64,000 nucleotides of DNA from Paenibacillus amylolyticus (GTDB lineage Bacteria; Bacillota; Bacilli; Paenibacillales; Paenibacillaceae): contig NZ_RIAS01000002.1 of the NCBI RefSeq assembly GCF_003719335.1, positions 62,001 to 126,000 of the forward strand, written 5' to 3'. The position numbers and the translations under genes are program-made. Each line of letters opens with the position of its first letter. Position 1 is the stretch's first letter. Below are positions 1 through 8,178 of the stretch, piece after piece. Below the pieces are notes generated by a model, which was given only the letters and a program-made list of their open reading frames with translations, searched no databases and was not told the DNA's origin.

Positions 1-912
1 GTTTATCCAGCTGTTCTGTTCAAAAGCGCCTCTGGCGAGACGCGAGATCATCTGATTCAGCAGGTGAACAACGATAAGGAGAATCGCAACCACTTTCTGA
101 TCATGCTAGCCTATATCGGTGACGATGCTGTTGTGCAACAGTTCTGGCAGTGGAAGCAGTCTCCGCCCGAATGGGCTGGCGAGCTATATGTCGAACCTGA
201 GTGTTATACGTTGCAGGCGGGTTGGGAGTTAACAGAAGAAGGTCAACGCAGAGAATTGTTCATCACCCCGAGTTATTCATTGTATGAAGCAGGAGACAAT
301 GATGTAGAAGGAAGCGAGAGTGTGAATTTGGAGGGTTCTCCGATTTCTTTGCTTGTGCCAAGCTCCAGTCTTTGTCCATGGTGCGGTAGTTCATTTATCA
401 GCTTAATGAATTTACATGTCAAACATCCATCGCTTCAGTCTGTTCACTGGAACTCTCCACAACTTGATGTGCATACCTGCTTGGTATGCAGCAGTTACAG
501 CGTGGTGTACATGGAAATGGATGCAGAAGGGAAACCGATCTGGAGCAAGCATAATATGAAGCCTGATGGATTTGATGATATCGACGTTGAAGAGATCAGG
601 GTCGATGTTTCGGGACTTGTATCGAGTACTCTAGATGATTCGGTACAGCGGCGTCTGTTCCATATTGCGCCCAAACCGCGCCAGCCTTTTCATGGCAGTG
701 AATGGGCCATGGAACCTTCTCTGTCCCAGGTTGGAGGTCATCCTGGTTGGGTACAGGATGCAGACTATCCTTCATGTCCGGCATGTTCTGTTACGATGAA
801 AGCCATTGGACAGCTGGACGGTGAGATGATCCAGGAGAATGGTGAAGGTGTGTATTATATGTTTGGTTGCGAGCCTTGCCAGATGACAGCAGTATCGTAT
901 CAGCAGTCATGA
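1..912 (+). CDS. DUF1963-like protein, 5' end outside window
   Basis: The reading frame is open from the first base, so the start codon lies upstream and only the C-terminal 303 codons are seen. The protein carries three CxxC pairs (LCPWC, TCLVC, SCPAC) plus a late CEPC, spaced like zinc-ribbon knuckles. The last third (VGGHPGWVQD, then a CPAC pair, QLDGE, then a short aromatic strand) resembles the C-terminal half of DUF1963/YwqG-type proteins, whose function is unknown. No membrane segment or signal is visible. The family call is from motif memory only and is moderate; cytosolic zinc binding is inferred. Confidence 0.55.
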   Translation, partial: VYPAVLFKSASGETRDHLIQQVNNDKENRNHFLIMLAYIGDDAVVQQFWQWKQSPPEWAGELYVEPECYTLQAGWELTEEGQRRELFITPSYSLYEAGDNDVEGSESVNLEGSPISLLVPSSSLCPWCGSSFISLMNLHVKHPSLQSVHWNSPQLDVHTCLVCSSYSVVYMEMDAEGKPIWSKHNMKPDGFDDIDVEEIRVDVSGLVSSTLDDSVQRRLFHIAPKPRQPFHGSEWAMEPSLSQVGGHPGWVQDADYPSCPACSVTMKAIGQLDGEMIQENGEGVYYMFGCEPCQMTAVSYQQS

Positions 913-1049
913 TGTTATCCGTCCACTTTCCAAGCGTCTTCCAGCAAGAAACCGCTGTTGTCATAAAACCTGACATCATTGTAATATATAATCATTGATC
1001 AGCTTCGTGGAGATAGATAAATTACAAAATGTCGGCAGGAGTGGAAACG

Positions 1050-1508
1050 ATGGATATTAGAGTGGATGATTTGAGTGGGGATCAGGTAAAAGCACTAATC
1101 GCGGAGCATTTGTTAGGTATGGCGGCGGATTCCCCACCAGAGAGCATACATGCTTTGAATCTGGATGGGCTGAAGAAACCCGAGATCACATTTTGGTGTG
1201 CATGGGAAGGCAATGAGCTACTTGGCTGCGGAGCCATTAAGGAACTGAACGCGGAGCATGGTGAACTGAAATCGATGCGTACAGCTTCCGCTCATTTACG
1301 CAAAGGGGTAGCACGCCATATTTTGACGCACATCATTGCAGAGGCGACAACTCGCGGATATCAGCGCATCAGCCTGGAAACGGGTTCGATGGATTCTTTT
1401 ATACCGGCACGCAAGTTGTATGAAGACTTTGGTTTTAAATATTGCGAGCCGTTTGCTGACTATGTTCTAGACCCAAACAGTACATTTATGACCAAAGTGA
1501 TTGAATAA
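1050..1508 (+). CDS. ysnE: GNAT N-acetyltransferase, YsnE-like
   Basis: A 152-residue GCN5-type acetyltransferase, very like Bacillus subtilis YsnE along its whole length: HALNLDGLKKPEITFW, GCGAIKEL, then the acetyl-CoA loop region LRKGVARHIL (residues about 90-100), and ARKLYEDFGF near the C-terminus. YsnE has been linked to indole-3-acetic acid metabolism in bacilli, but its true substrate is uncertain. I chose ATG 1050 because AGGAG at 1037-1041 sits 8 bases upstream; an in-frame ATG at 1029 lies before that ribosome site. The gene is monocistronic, followed by a hairpin. Confidence 0.85.
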   Translation: MDIRVDDLSGDQVKALIAEHLLGMAADSPPESIHALNLDGLKKPEITFWCAWEGNELLGCGAIKELNAEHGELKSMRTASAHLRKGVARHILTHIIAEATTRGYQRISLETGSMDSFIPARKLYEDFGFKYCEPFADYVLDPNSTFMTKVIE

Positions 1509-1534
1509 CAATATAGATGATGAATTTAAAATGG

Positions 1535-1573
1535 AAACAGCCAGTCTCTCCAGTATAGGGAGTCTGGCTGTTT
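1535..1573 (+). terminator. stem-loop after ysnE-like gene
   Basis: Ten-base arms AAACAGCCAG and CTGGCTGTTT enclose a short loop 26 bases after the stop codon. The T-run is weak (TTT then GACG), so termination may be partial. Confidence 0.55.
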
Positions 1574-1734
1574 GACGTTTATCTGAGCGTGTACGCTAGC
1601 ATTTCTTTTCCACCGTTTCAGTCTATTTGAAGAAAAATGAAACATTTGATACAGTTCATACAGCGTAAAAAGTGGTAAACTAAAATTCGGGATTTGAACG
1701 CTGTGACGCACCAAAGAATGGAGAGTGCGGGAAA

Positions 1735-2016
1735 ATGCTCTACTGGTGGTTTGAAGGAATGAACCCATTGTTCGTTGGATTCGTATTGTGTCCCATATTG
1801 GCTGTGATTCTGGGTGTGTGCTGGTATGCTTCGAAATGGTGCAGTAGGACAATTGCTTTGGGTATATCTCTTTTGCTGCCTTTGCTGTATATCACTAGTG
1901 ATTGGGGGACGTTCACCGCCAATCTGGATGCATGGCTACTTTATGGAATAGGATATAGCTTGGTTACATGGGGAACATATCGATTACTTTGTGCAGTTAT
2001 GGGGTATAAATCATAG
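1735..2016 (+). CDS. small integral membrane protein, unknown
   Basis: A 93-residue hydrophobic protein with three probable membrane helices (about residues 10-30, 38-55 and 65-88) separated by short charged turns. I do not recognise the family. GGAGAG lies about 12 bases upstream of the ATG, a modest ribosome site. It stands alone between the ysnE-like gene and the amino acid permease, about 140 bases from the latter. No function can be read from the sequence. Confidence 0.55.
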   Translation: MLYWWFEGMNPLFVGFVLCPILAVILGVCWYASKWCSRTIALGISLLLPLLYITSDWGTFTANLDAWLLYGIGYSLVTWGTYRLLCAVMGYKS

Positions 2017-2152
2017 GCATGTCATAAGTTTGGGATGAATTGGCCATACAGAATGGGTGGGCTGTTTCATCATGGATAGGGTATACTGGACTTTATATTG
2101 CTCAAAAATAGACAAGGATTACAGACGTTTTTGTACCTCAGGAGGATTTCAA

Positions 2153-3511
2153 TTGGCTCAGACTCAGACGGAAGAATCATTACAGAAAAAATTAAAACCC
2201 AGACACATTACCTTTATGGCAATGGGGGGTGTCATTGGGACAGGCATTTTTAAAGGTAGTGCAGGCACGATTGGACTTGCAGGTCCAGGTGTCATTGTGA
2301 CCTACATTTTTGCCGGACTGCTATTACTTGTGGTTATGGCTGCGATGGCAGAGATGGCTACGGTGTACAAGAACAGAAATATGAAAGATTTTGTACAGGA
2401 AGCGTTCGGCAGCCGAGTTTCGTTTATTATGGGATGGATGTACTGCTTCTTGTGGTTATCGGTATGTGTCATCGAGGTCATCGCGGCGGGCAGTTTCCTG
2501 CAATATTGGTTCGCAGATGTACCGCTGTGGATGCTCAGTCTGGCGTGTGCTGCATTCATCATACTGGTGAATCTGCTCAGCGTTGGTGTGTTCGGGGAAT
2601 TTGAGTTTTGGCTGGCCGGGATCAAAATTGCGATGATCATTATTTTTATCGTGCTCGGGGCTGGGCTGATCTTTGGTATTATTCCAAGTGACAACACACC
2701 ATACCTGCAAAACTATACACAAGCTGGCGGGTTCTTCCCGAACGGATGGACATCGATCTTCTCGGCGCTTCTTGTTGTTATGTTCTCGTATGGAGGGTCG
2801 GAGCTAATCGGTCTGACCTTGACGGAAACGGAAAATGCGGAGAAAGTGATGCCCAAGATCGTAGGCAATTTCATGTTCAGAATCATTTTATTCTTCACGT
2901 TGCCGATTCTGATTATCTGTGGTCTGATTCCTTGGAACGAGATTGGGCCGGAAAGCAGCCCGTTTGTACAGGTACTGGCGTCTATAGGTTTGCCGGGTGC
3001 TGCGCATATTATGAACTTTATTCTGGTAACGGCGGTGCTGTCCGCAGCGAACTCGGGCATCTACGGAGCATCTCGTATGATGCATTCCATGGCTGTTGGC
3101 GGGGAGGCCCCTAAAGCACTCGCCAAAACCAACCGCAACGGAAGCCCGATTAATACCTTGCTGGTGTGTACCGTTGTGTTGCTGGCAGGTTCCATGTTAG
3201 GACTGTTTGCCCAAGATCAGCTGTTTAGAGTGTTGCTTGCTGTTCCGGGTTTTGTCGTGATTCTGGTCTGGATCTGCATCGCTGCTTCTCAGCTTAAATT
3301 GCGTAAAAAGTATCCGGTTCAGCCTACATTCAAAGTGTGGGGATTTCCTTACATCACCGGAGTAGTTGTCTTGATCCTGAGCGTCATTGCTCTAATGTTT
3401 GTGTTTGATGAAGGCAACCGGTTCAGTATTAGTATCTGTCTTAGTGTACTTGCATTGCTGACGATATGGTCTTTGATTCGATTCCGCAAGATGAATAGCA
3501 AATCAGCTTAA
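2153..3511 (+). CDS. APC-superfamily amino acid permease
   Basis: A 452-residue permease of the amino acid-polyamine-organocation superfamily with about 12 membrane helices. The N-terminus (KPRHITFMAMGGVIGTGIF) is the AAT-type signature: unwound helix 1 with the GxGxGxF-like substrate motif. It should import an amino acid by proton symport; the substrate cannot be read. TTG 2153 is chosen because AGGAGG at 2140-2145 is 7 bases upstream and the protein then starts like the family. An upstream in-frame start at 2057 would add 32 residues unlike any permease. A strong terminator follows. Confidence 0.88.
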   Translation: MAQTQTEESLQKKLKPRHITFMAMGGVIGTGIFKGSAGTIGLAGPGVIVTYIFAGLLLLVVMAAMAEMATVYKNRNMKDFVQEAFGSRVSFIMGWMYCFLWLSVCVIEVIAAGSFLQYWFADVPLWMLSLACAAFIILVNLLSVGVFGEFEFWLAGIKIAMIIIFIVLGAGLIFGIIPSDNTPYLQNYTQAGGFFPNGWTSIFSALLVVMFSYGGSELIGLTLTETENAEKVMPKIVGNFMFRIILFFTLPILIICGLIPWNEIGPESSPFVQVLASIGLPGAAHIMNFILVTAVLSAANSGIYGASRMMHSMAVGGEAPKALAKTNRNGSPINTLLVCTVVLLAGSMLGLFAQDQLFRVLLAVPGFVVILVWICIAASQLKLRKKYPVQPTFKVWGFPYITGVVVLILSVIALMFVFDEGNRFSISICLSVLALLTIWSLIRFRKMNSKSA

Positions 3512-3530
3512 AGAGACTAAAGTAAAAAGA

Positions 3531-3574
3531 AGGTACAGATGATCTCATATTGTTGAGATGTCTGTACCTTTTTT
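3531..3574 (+). terminator. intrinsic terminator of the permease gene
   Basis: Arms AGGTACAGATGATCTCAT and AGATGTCTGTACCT form a long stem, followed by TTTTTT. Confidence 0.85.
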
Positions 3575-3645
3575 GATAAGCATATCTATGTTGTTTCTTA
3601 GAAAAAGATGATGTCTGATTATACTGCTGACGTTAACAGATTAAT

Positions 3646-4626
3646 TTATTTGCCTACATACTTATCCATAAAACGGTCCACTCTTGCAAAATACTCCGTT
3701 GGATAATGATTGATAGCATCAATGTGTTCGGTATTTGCTGGATACCATACCTCTGCATTAGGATTATCCTTCAAGTTCTCAAAGATCTTTTCTGAATTTG
3801 TATAACTGATCTGTTGATCCCCAGTACCGTGAATGAGCATAACCGGTTTATTTTGCATCTTCTTGACCGCATCCATAGGCGACACAGAATCAAGATCAAT
3901 GTCAAATGCCCAATTAGCCATCCATGTGGAGGTATAACCGAATGGAAATGCAGGTAATCCAGAGAATACAGGCAGACCCTCTCTTAAAAATAAACCGGCA
4001 TTACGAAACGGACTATCTGCTACAACCGCTTCGATATCATCACTTTCACTTGTAGCTAGCAGGGACGTAGCAGCTCCCATAGAGAAGCCAATAACGCCAA
4101 TATGTTCGCCTGCCTGGCCTCTGGATTTCAAATAGTCAACAGCTGCAAGCAGATCATATTTCTCACGCAGACCAAGTGTGATCATCTCGCCATCGGATTT
4201 ACCTTGTGCGCTGAGATCAAAGGCCAATATATTATAACCTTTCGGGATGAAATGCTCTGCCAACTTTGGCGTACGTCCCTTGACGAGGCGATTACTTGTA
4301 TATCCATGCACGACAATAAGCGTTTTGTTACTTGCTTTGCCTGAAGAAATGTTTGCCGGGAAGAAGGTCCCTCTTATCGTGTTATCACTTTTTAAACTCT
4401 TGAATTCAACGACCTCATAGGGTGTTTTATCCATGTTCAATTCATAACTGACATCGGTATCTCGTGGATGGTGTAACAGGATGTCTACGACTTTATAAGA
4501 TATGAAGAACACAACAGTTAAAATAAGTACGAGGGCAATCGTCAGGCTCCATAATAGTTTCTTATGTTTTTTAATGCGATTTTTAAATGTCGAATCGAGT
4601 TCGATCGACGGTTGTTGTTGCTTCAT
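3646..4626 (-). CDS. membrane-anchored alpha/beta hydrolase (YqkD-like)
   Basis: A 326-residue serine hydrolase. An N-terminal helix (about residues 22-45, rich in I/L/V) anchors it to the membrane with the catalytic domain probably outside. The core has the VVHGYTSNR oxyanion strand, the nucleophile elbow GFSMG and a late His in NTEHIDA; an Asp follows LIHGTGD. This resembles Bacillus YqkD and the acylaminoacyl/thioesterase-like hydrolases; the substrate is unknown. ATG 4626 is chosen because GGAGG lies 7 bases upstream. It begins 16 bases after the stop of the TetR gene on the same strand, so the two are probably co-transcribed and the regulator controls its own operon. Confidence 0.8.
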   Translation of the reverse strand: MKQQQPSIELDSTFKNRIKKHKKLLWSLTIALVLILTVVFFISYKVVDILLHHPRDTDVSYELNMDKTPYEVVEFKSLKSDNTIRGTFFPANISSGKASNKTLIVVHGYTSNRLVKGRTPKLAEHFIPKGYNILAFDLSAQGKSDGEMITLGLREKYDLLAAVDYLKSRGQAGEHIGVIGFSMGAATSLLATSESDDIEAVVADSPFRNAGLFLREGLPVFSGLPAFPFGYTSTWMANWAFDIDLDSVSPMDAVKKMQNKPVMLIHGTGDQQISYTNSEKIFENLKDNPNAEVWYPANTEHIDAINHYPTEYFARVDRFMDKYVGK

Positions 4627-4642
4627 TTTATTTCCTCCAGTG

Positions 4643-5257
4643 TTAGTTCGTGCTGTGTTGCACGGGGGCAAACAGATAATAGGCATGTGCCTTTAGATTT
4701 TCCCATTCCGGATGATGAACAATATCTTCTCCGAGTGTTAACGCTACCCCATTTAAGAAAGAGATATAACTTCGTGAGATCATGGCCGGTGAGAAACCTG
4801 GGTTGAATTCCCCCAGGGATTGCCCCTTTGCATAAACGCATTCAATCGTATCTGTCATTACTTTTATACTGTCCAGAACCTGTTGAGTAAGCTCCGGGAA
4901 CCTGATTCGTTGTCCCAGGACAGATTGGACCAGTCGTAACTCATTGGTGTAAGAGTAAATATGGTTGAATTGTTCTTCTACCATGTTTTTAATCAATGCT
5001 GCTGGTGATTCATCTTGTTGAAGCATAGCCAGTGATTTCTTCTGGATATCTTCAAGCGGTTCCAGGACAGCCGCATGAAACAAAGTTTCTTTAGTTGGGA
5101 AGTATTGAAATATGGTTCCGGAAGTCACACCGATATTTTTAGCAATAAGAGCCGTTGTGGTGTTTGAGTATCCACTTTCCGCAAACAAGACGACAGCTTC
5201 TTCCAAGATGCGTTTACGCCGCTCAAGCCTTTTCTCTTCATTCACAGTTCTAGCCAC
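4643..5257 (-). CDS. TetR-family transcriptional regulator
   Basis: A 204-residue TetR-type repressor. The N-terminal helix-turn-helix spans about residues 12-58 and ends with the family hallmark GTIFQYFPTKETLF. The C-terminal ligand/dimer domain has no clear class. It starts at GTG with AAAGGAG 7 bases upstream. It is the first gene of a two-gene unit with the hydrolase, and a near-perfect AT-rich palindrome lies just upstream, a likely self-operator. The ligand is unknown. Confidence 0.88.
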   Translation of the reverse strand: MARTVNEEKRLERRKRILEEAVVLFAESGYSNTTTALIAKNIGVTSGTIFQYFPTKETLFHAAVLEPLEDIQKKSLAMLQQDESPAALIKNMVEEQFNHIYSYTNELRLVQSVLGQRIRFPELTQQVLDSIKVMTDTIECVYAKGQSLGEFNPGFSPAMISRSYISFLNGVALTLGEDIVHHPEWENLKAHAYYLFAPVQHSTN

Positions 5258-5288
5258 TAAAATTCTCCTTTCTCTTATCTGTACATTA

Positions 5289-5314
5289 ATTAATTAACTG
5301 ATCAATTAATTAAT
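5289..5314. promoter_or_regulatory. candidate TetR operator palindrome
   Basis: A 26-base palindrome centred on TGATCA with one mismatched pair in 13, flanked by ATTAATTAA arms, about 32 bases upstream of the TetR start. Location and symmetry suggest the autoregulatory operator. Confidence 0.6.
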
Positions 5315-5340
5315 AATATAGCCGAATCTATCTTATATGG

Positions 5341-5630
5341 CAATAGTGAGTTTTGATTTTGATGTACATATGCCGGTCAGCAAAACCGACAGAAGTGAAT
5401 GGCAAGTCGTTTCTGGATGCTTTGGAACAGGGGAGACATCTTCAAGGGTTATATCATTATGAGTTCAACCGAATCTACGATTATTTGAAAAAAGATAAAA
5501 AAGAGCCACAAGAGAGCGATATTCGCATTCTGGGTGTCGTGGTGACGGGAACAGCAAAACAGCTGCAGTCCCTGAATGGTCAGCCATATCTCAGAGGGTA
5601 ACGTTGGGCGCTATAGTGGACAAATATTAA
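5341..5630 (+). pseudogene. remnant of an anti-sigma factor C-terminal domain
   Basis: The frame from about 5362 to 5601 encodes a stretch resembling the end of the sigma-factor-regulator C-terminal domain: YDYLKKDKKEPQESDIRIL followed by GVVVTGTAKQLQSL. It stops after PYLRG, but the next frame carries on with VTLGAIVDKY and TAA at 5628-5630, the ending expected for this family. So a one-base shift lies near 5596-5600. The whole N-terminal part (anti-sigma binding and membrane segment) is missing and no ribosome site is seen. I infer a decayed ECF anti-sigma gene. Confidence 0.5.
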
Positions 5631-5952
5631 GTTTCCAGGTTCAAACTTTCTTAGAATATTTCTTGATCATTAAAGGAGTGATGATGAAAAATGAAGGATC
5701 TCGGCGCATGCGCCGGGATTTTTTTGTAGATTGGGAGCGAGGGGGTATCTAGGTTACAAAGATTGTTACAAATAGGGCGTACTGGGGGTAATAGGAACTA
5801 AAAGATTAAGACCTCAGTCTCTACGAAAAGAAATTCAATCCAGTTATACTGAAACCTCATGTGCTGGTGGATGAACTGGCATATATGAAACACAGAATCT
5901 TCGTGTAACAACGAAATACATAATTAGAACAATATCGATAACGGGGTACACC
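5631..5952 (+). other. intergenic region with possible gene debris
   Basis: Besides the hairpin at 5703-5725, the stretch near 5810-5909 reads as about 31 codons ending in a stop (core VILKPHVLVDELAYMKHRIF) with no start. It may be the C-terminal remnant of another lost gene. No strong promoter was recognised; the next gene starts at 5953. Confidence 0.35.
5703..5725 (+). terminator. GGCGCATGCGCC hairpin with T-run
   Basis: A perfect 12-base palindrome followed, after GGGA, by seven T. It fits as the old terminator of the anti-sigma remnant. The same bases lie inside a 23-24-codon reading frame near 5681-5752 with AAAGGAG just before its ATGs; I do not call that a gene. Confidence 0.5.
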
Positions 5953-7395
5953 ATGACAACGATTAAAGTAACCCCGGAACAGCTATTGTCCGTTTCAAAA
6001 CAGTTCGTCACAGCCCAAAGACAGATTACTCAGATGAATCACGTCTTGAAACAACAGCTGTTCGAAATTGAAAGGCAGTGGAACGGGAACACTAAGGAAC
6101 GATTTTATGCTGATTTCATCGCGGCGCAACGAGTGATGGACAACTTCAGTTCACTCTCCCTCTCGATTGCCAAAACGCTTGAAGGACATGCGGAGAAATT
6201 CAGACTGGCGGATCAGCAGACTACGCAATCCTACGATGCCAATTGTATGCCGCCTCCACCGGATGAATGCCGGGCTCCCACTGTAGACAATCGTAATGCT
6301 TTTCAAAAATCGGTGGATAGTTTGAAAGAACTCGGTACTGGTTTTATGCAGGCTGCAGATGACCGCTACCAGAAGCGTTACGACAGTGTCGGCGGATTTC
6401 TGGACTATTGGACGTTTGGTATCCCAAGTGGTCTGGTGGAAGGTTACATGGATAGAGCGGATAAAGCCTTTAATTCTGCCAATGATACAGCCAATTGGCT
6501 GACGTTTGGCATCCATGGTACAATCCGTGAAGCGATATTCCCCACGAATGCCTGGTCCAGCGAGCACTGGGCCAATATGATGGGCATGGGAGGCATGATG
6601 GTCGGCGGTGGTCTCACCGCCAAGATGATCAAACCTCATAATCTACTGACATCGTCAGGAGGCGGTACTAAGGTTAGTGTTTTGAACCAATGGCCGGGAA
6701 CTGGACAGATGACGGGCGGTTTTAACGGATTTAAAGACCCGCGTCTTCAAGTGATGGACAATATTGCGGAGAGTAAAAAGGCCCGGGAATCCTCTAAATT
6801 CTCTGAATTTGTGGAGAAGGAAAAGGAGATTGGTAAGGGAACAGGGAGTACTGGCTATATATTAGATCCTGTTCAAATGAGAAAATATATAATTGTACCA
6901 GAAGATGGATTCCAAGCTCTTCTTAAGAGAAAATACATCGAAATTAGAAAATCAGGTGTTGAGGATATTGGAGTAGTAGCGAAGAATACGAATTTAACAG
7001 AGGAACAGATTTTAAGGATGAAAAAACATCTGTTCTTAGACAGAAAACAATTATCTGTATCTGGTAAACCATATGAGGAGTTGTACTTTCAGGCAGACGC
7101 AGATATTGCATACGCATGGCAGAAGGCTCAAAAGAACGCACTAACTGAAAAGGATATAGAATGGTTTAAAAAACTAGCCAATCATGAGCTTAAAGAAAAG
7201 CAATATATGGATGGTGGTATGCCCTTAAGAGATCCGTCTACATGGAATAATGACACAAAAAGATTTGATCCCGATCCTTTAAAAAATGCACACGATAAGG
7301 CAAATATAACAGATCCCAATCCAACAGCATCCTTCCCAGGCTATGATTCTGGTTCAGATTTTATTAAACATATGGATGGTGGGATTGATTATTAA
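5953..7395 (+). CDS. WXG100-type putative type VII polymorphic toxin
   Basis: A 480-residue protein. Residues 1-95 form a helical hairpin with a central WNG, the WXG100 (ESX) signature used for type VII export. Residues 100-240 are a linker containing a Gly/Met-rich hydrophobic stretch (MMGMGGMMVGGG). The C-terminal 190 residues form a distinct domain containing GVEDIGVVAKNTNLT, DADIAYAWQKA and NHELKEKQYMD. Base composition becomes clearly AT-richer from about 6830, at this domain, as is common where toxin tips are swapped. The toxin activity is not recognised. A small gene 15 bases downstream is the probable immunity gene. No type VII secretion machinery is in the window. Confidence 0.7.
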   Translation: MTTIKVTPEQLLSVSKQFVTAQRQITQMNHVLKQQLFEIERQWNGNTKERFYADFIAAQRVMDNFSSLSLSIAKTLEGHAEKFRLADQQTTQSYDANCMPPPPDECRAPTVDNRNAFQKSVDSLKELGTGFMQAADDRYQKRYDSVGGFLDYWTFGIPSGLVEGYMDRADKAFNSANDTANWLTFGIHGTIREAIFPTNAWSSEHWANMMGMGGMMVGGGLTAKMIKPHNLLTSSGGGTKVSVLNQWPGTGQMTGGFNGFKDPRLQVMDNIAESKKARESSKFSEFVEKEKEIGKGTGSTGYILDPVQMRKYIIVPEDGFQALLKRKYIEIRKSGVEDIGVVAKNTNLTEEQILRMKKHLFLDRKQLSVSGKPYEELYFQADADIAYAWQKAQKNALTEKDIEWFKKLANHELKEKQYMDGGMPLRDPSTWNNDTKRFDPDPLKNAHDKANITDPNPTASFPGYDSGSDFIKHMDGGIDY

Positions 7396-7410
7396 ATATG
7401 AGGTGAGAGC

Positions 7411-7890
7411 ATGTATCTTAAACAAGCAATTGCAAGGATAAATAATATTGATTGGAGCTTGGTGGGCGGTATTGCTTCTAAAGTGGAGGCTGACTTGGCA
7501 TGTGAATTCCTGCGAAGATTGGCTTGTTTTTTCAAAGAAGAGGGGATCAGTCCGATAAAACCTTTAGTTGCTGACATAGCAAAATTACTAGGTGATACTG
7601 AAGAAGTTGAGGTATCGGATTATTGCAATTCAGAAGTTGTTGAGTTTTTAGGAGAAAATATATATGTGAAAAATATTATTCAATATTATTTACATCTTGC
7701 TAAGTATGCTGAAGAACGCCCAGAAACATATAGACATTTGAATGTATATGAACCTTTGATTAAAATTCTTGAAAGGAAGGGGCTGTTTGTTCTTAGAATA
7801 AATGCTTTGGATATTGTGAACGGATCACATATCCCTTTAGAAGACTGGTATGAAAATTTTGTGAATATGAACTCCCTTGAAATAGATTAG
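7411..7890 (+). CDS. probable immunity protein for the upstream toxin
   Basis: A 159-residue, soluble, acidic protein with no signal or membrane segment. The family is not recognised. It starts 15 bases after the toxin stop with GAGGTGAG just before the ATG, on the same strand, and shares the AT-rich composition of the toxin tail. Small size, position and composition are the classic pattern of an immunity gene; this is inference from context. Confidence 0.55.
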   Translation: MYLKQAIARINNIDWSLVGGIASKVEADLACEFLRRLACFFKEEGISPIKPLVADIAKLLGDTEEVEVSDYCNSEVVEFLGENIYVKNIIQYYLHLAKYAEERPETYRHLNVYEPLIKILERKGLFVLRINALDIVNGSHIPLEDWYENFVNMNSLEID

Positions 7891-8178
7891 TTAGAGGAGT
7901 TTACTGTTTGATTACAGAAACGACCCCAAAGTACAATCCGATAAAGATGATAGAATCTTAAAGAAAACCTCTAAAAAACCTCGCTTCATAACTCTTTTTA
8001 AAGTCCCTAATACCAAAGCTAACACGGAAATGATAACGTTTTTATGTAAATCCAATATTTTCTTGCGTAATTCGACATATTCATATACTATTTTCCCATA
8101 CTTAGTGCTTCAAACATATGTTTTTTGGGTACGGCCTAGTCAAAAAGGCTTGGGTTCGTGGGGAGGAAGAGGGAGCAA
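7891..8178 (+). other. AT-rich spacer after the immunity gene
   Basis: Contains AGAGGAG at about 7892-7898 followed by a possible TTG-started 17-codon frame, and an overlapping start-less frame open to about 8180. Neither resembles a known protein. It may be debris of an older toxin/immunity tip. The chemoreceptor promoter should lie here, but I could not place it. Confidence 0.3.

Noticed and set aside
5681..5752. Short frame with AAAGGAG before its ATGs
   Set aside because: It is only about 23 codons and contains a palindrome with T-run that reads better as a terminator.
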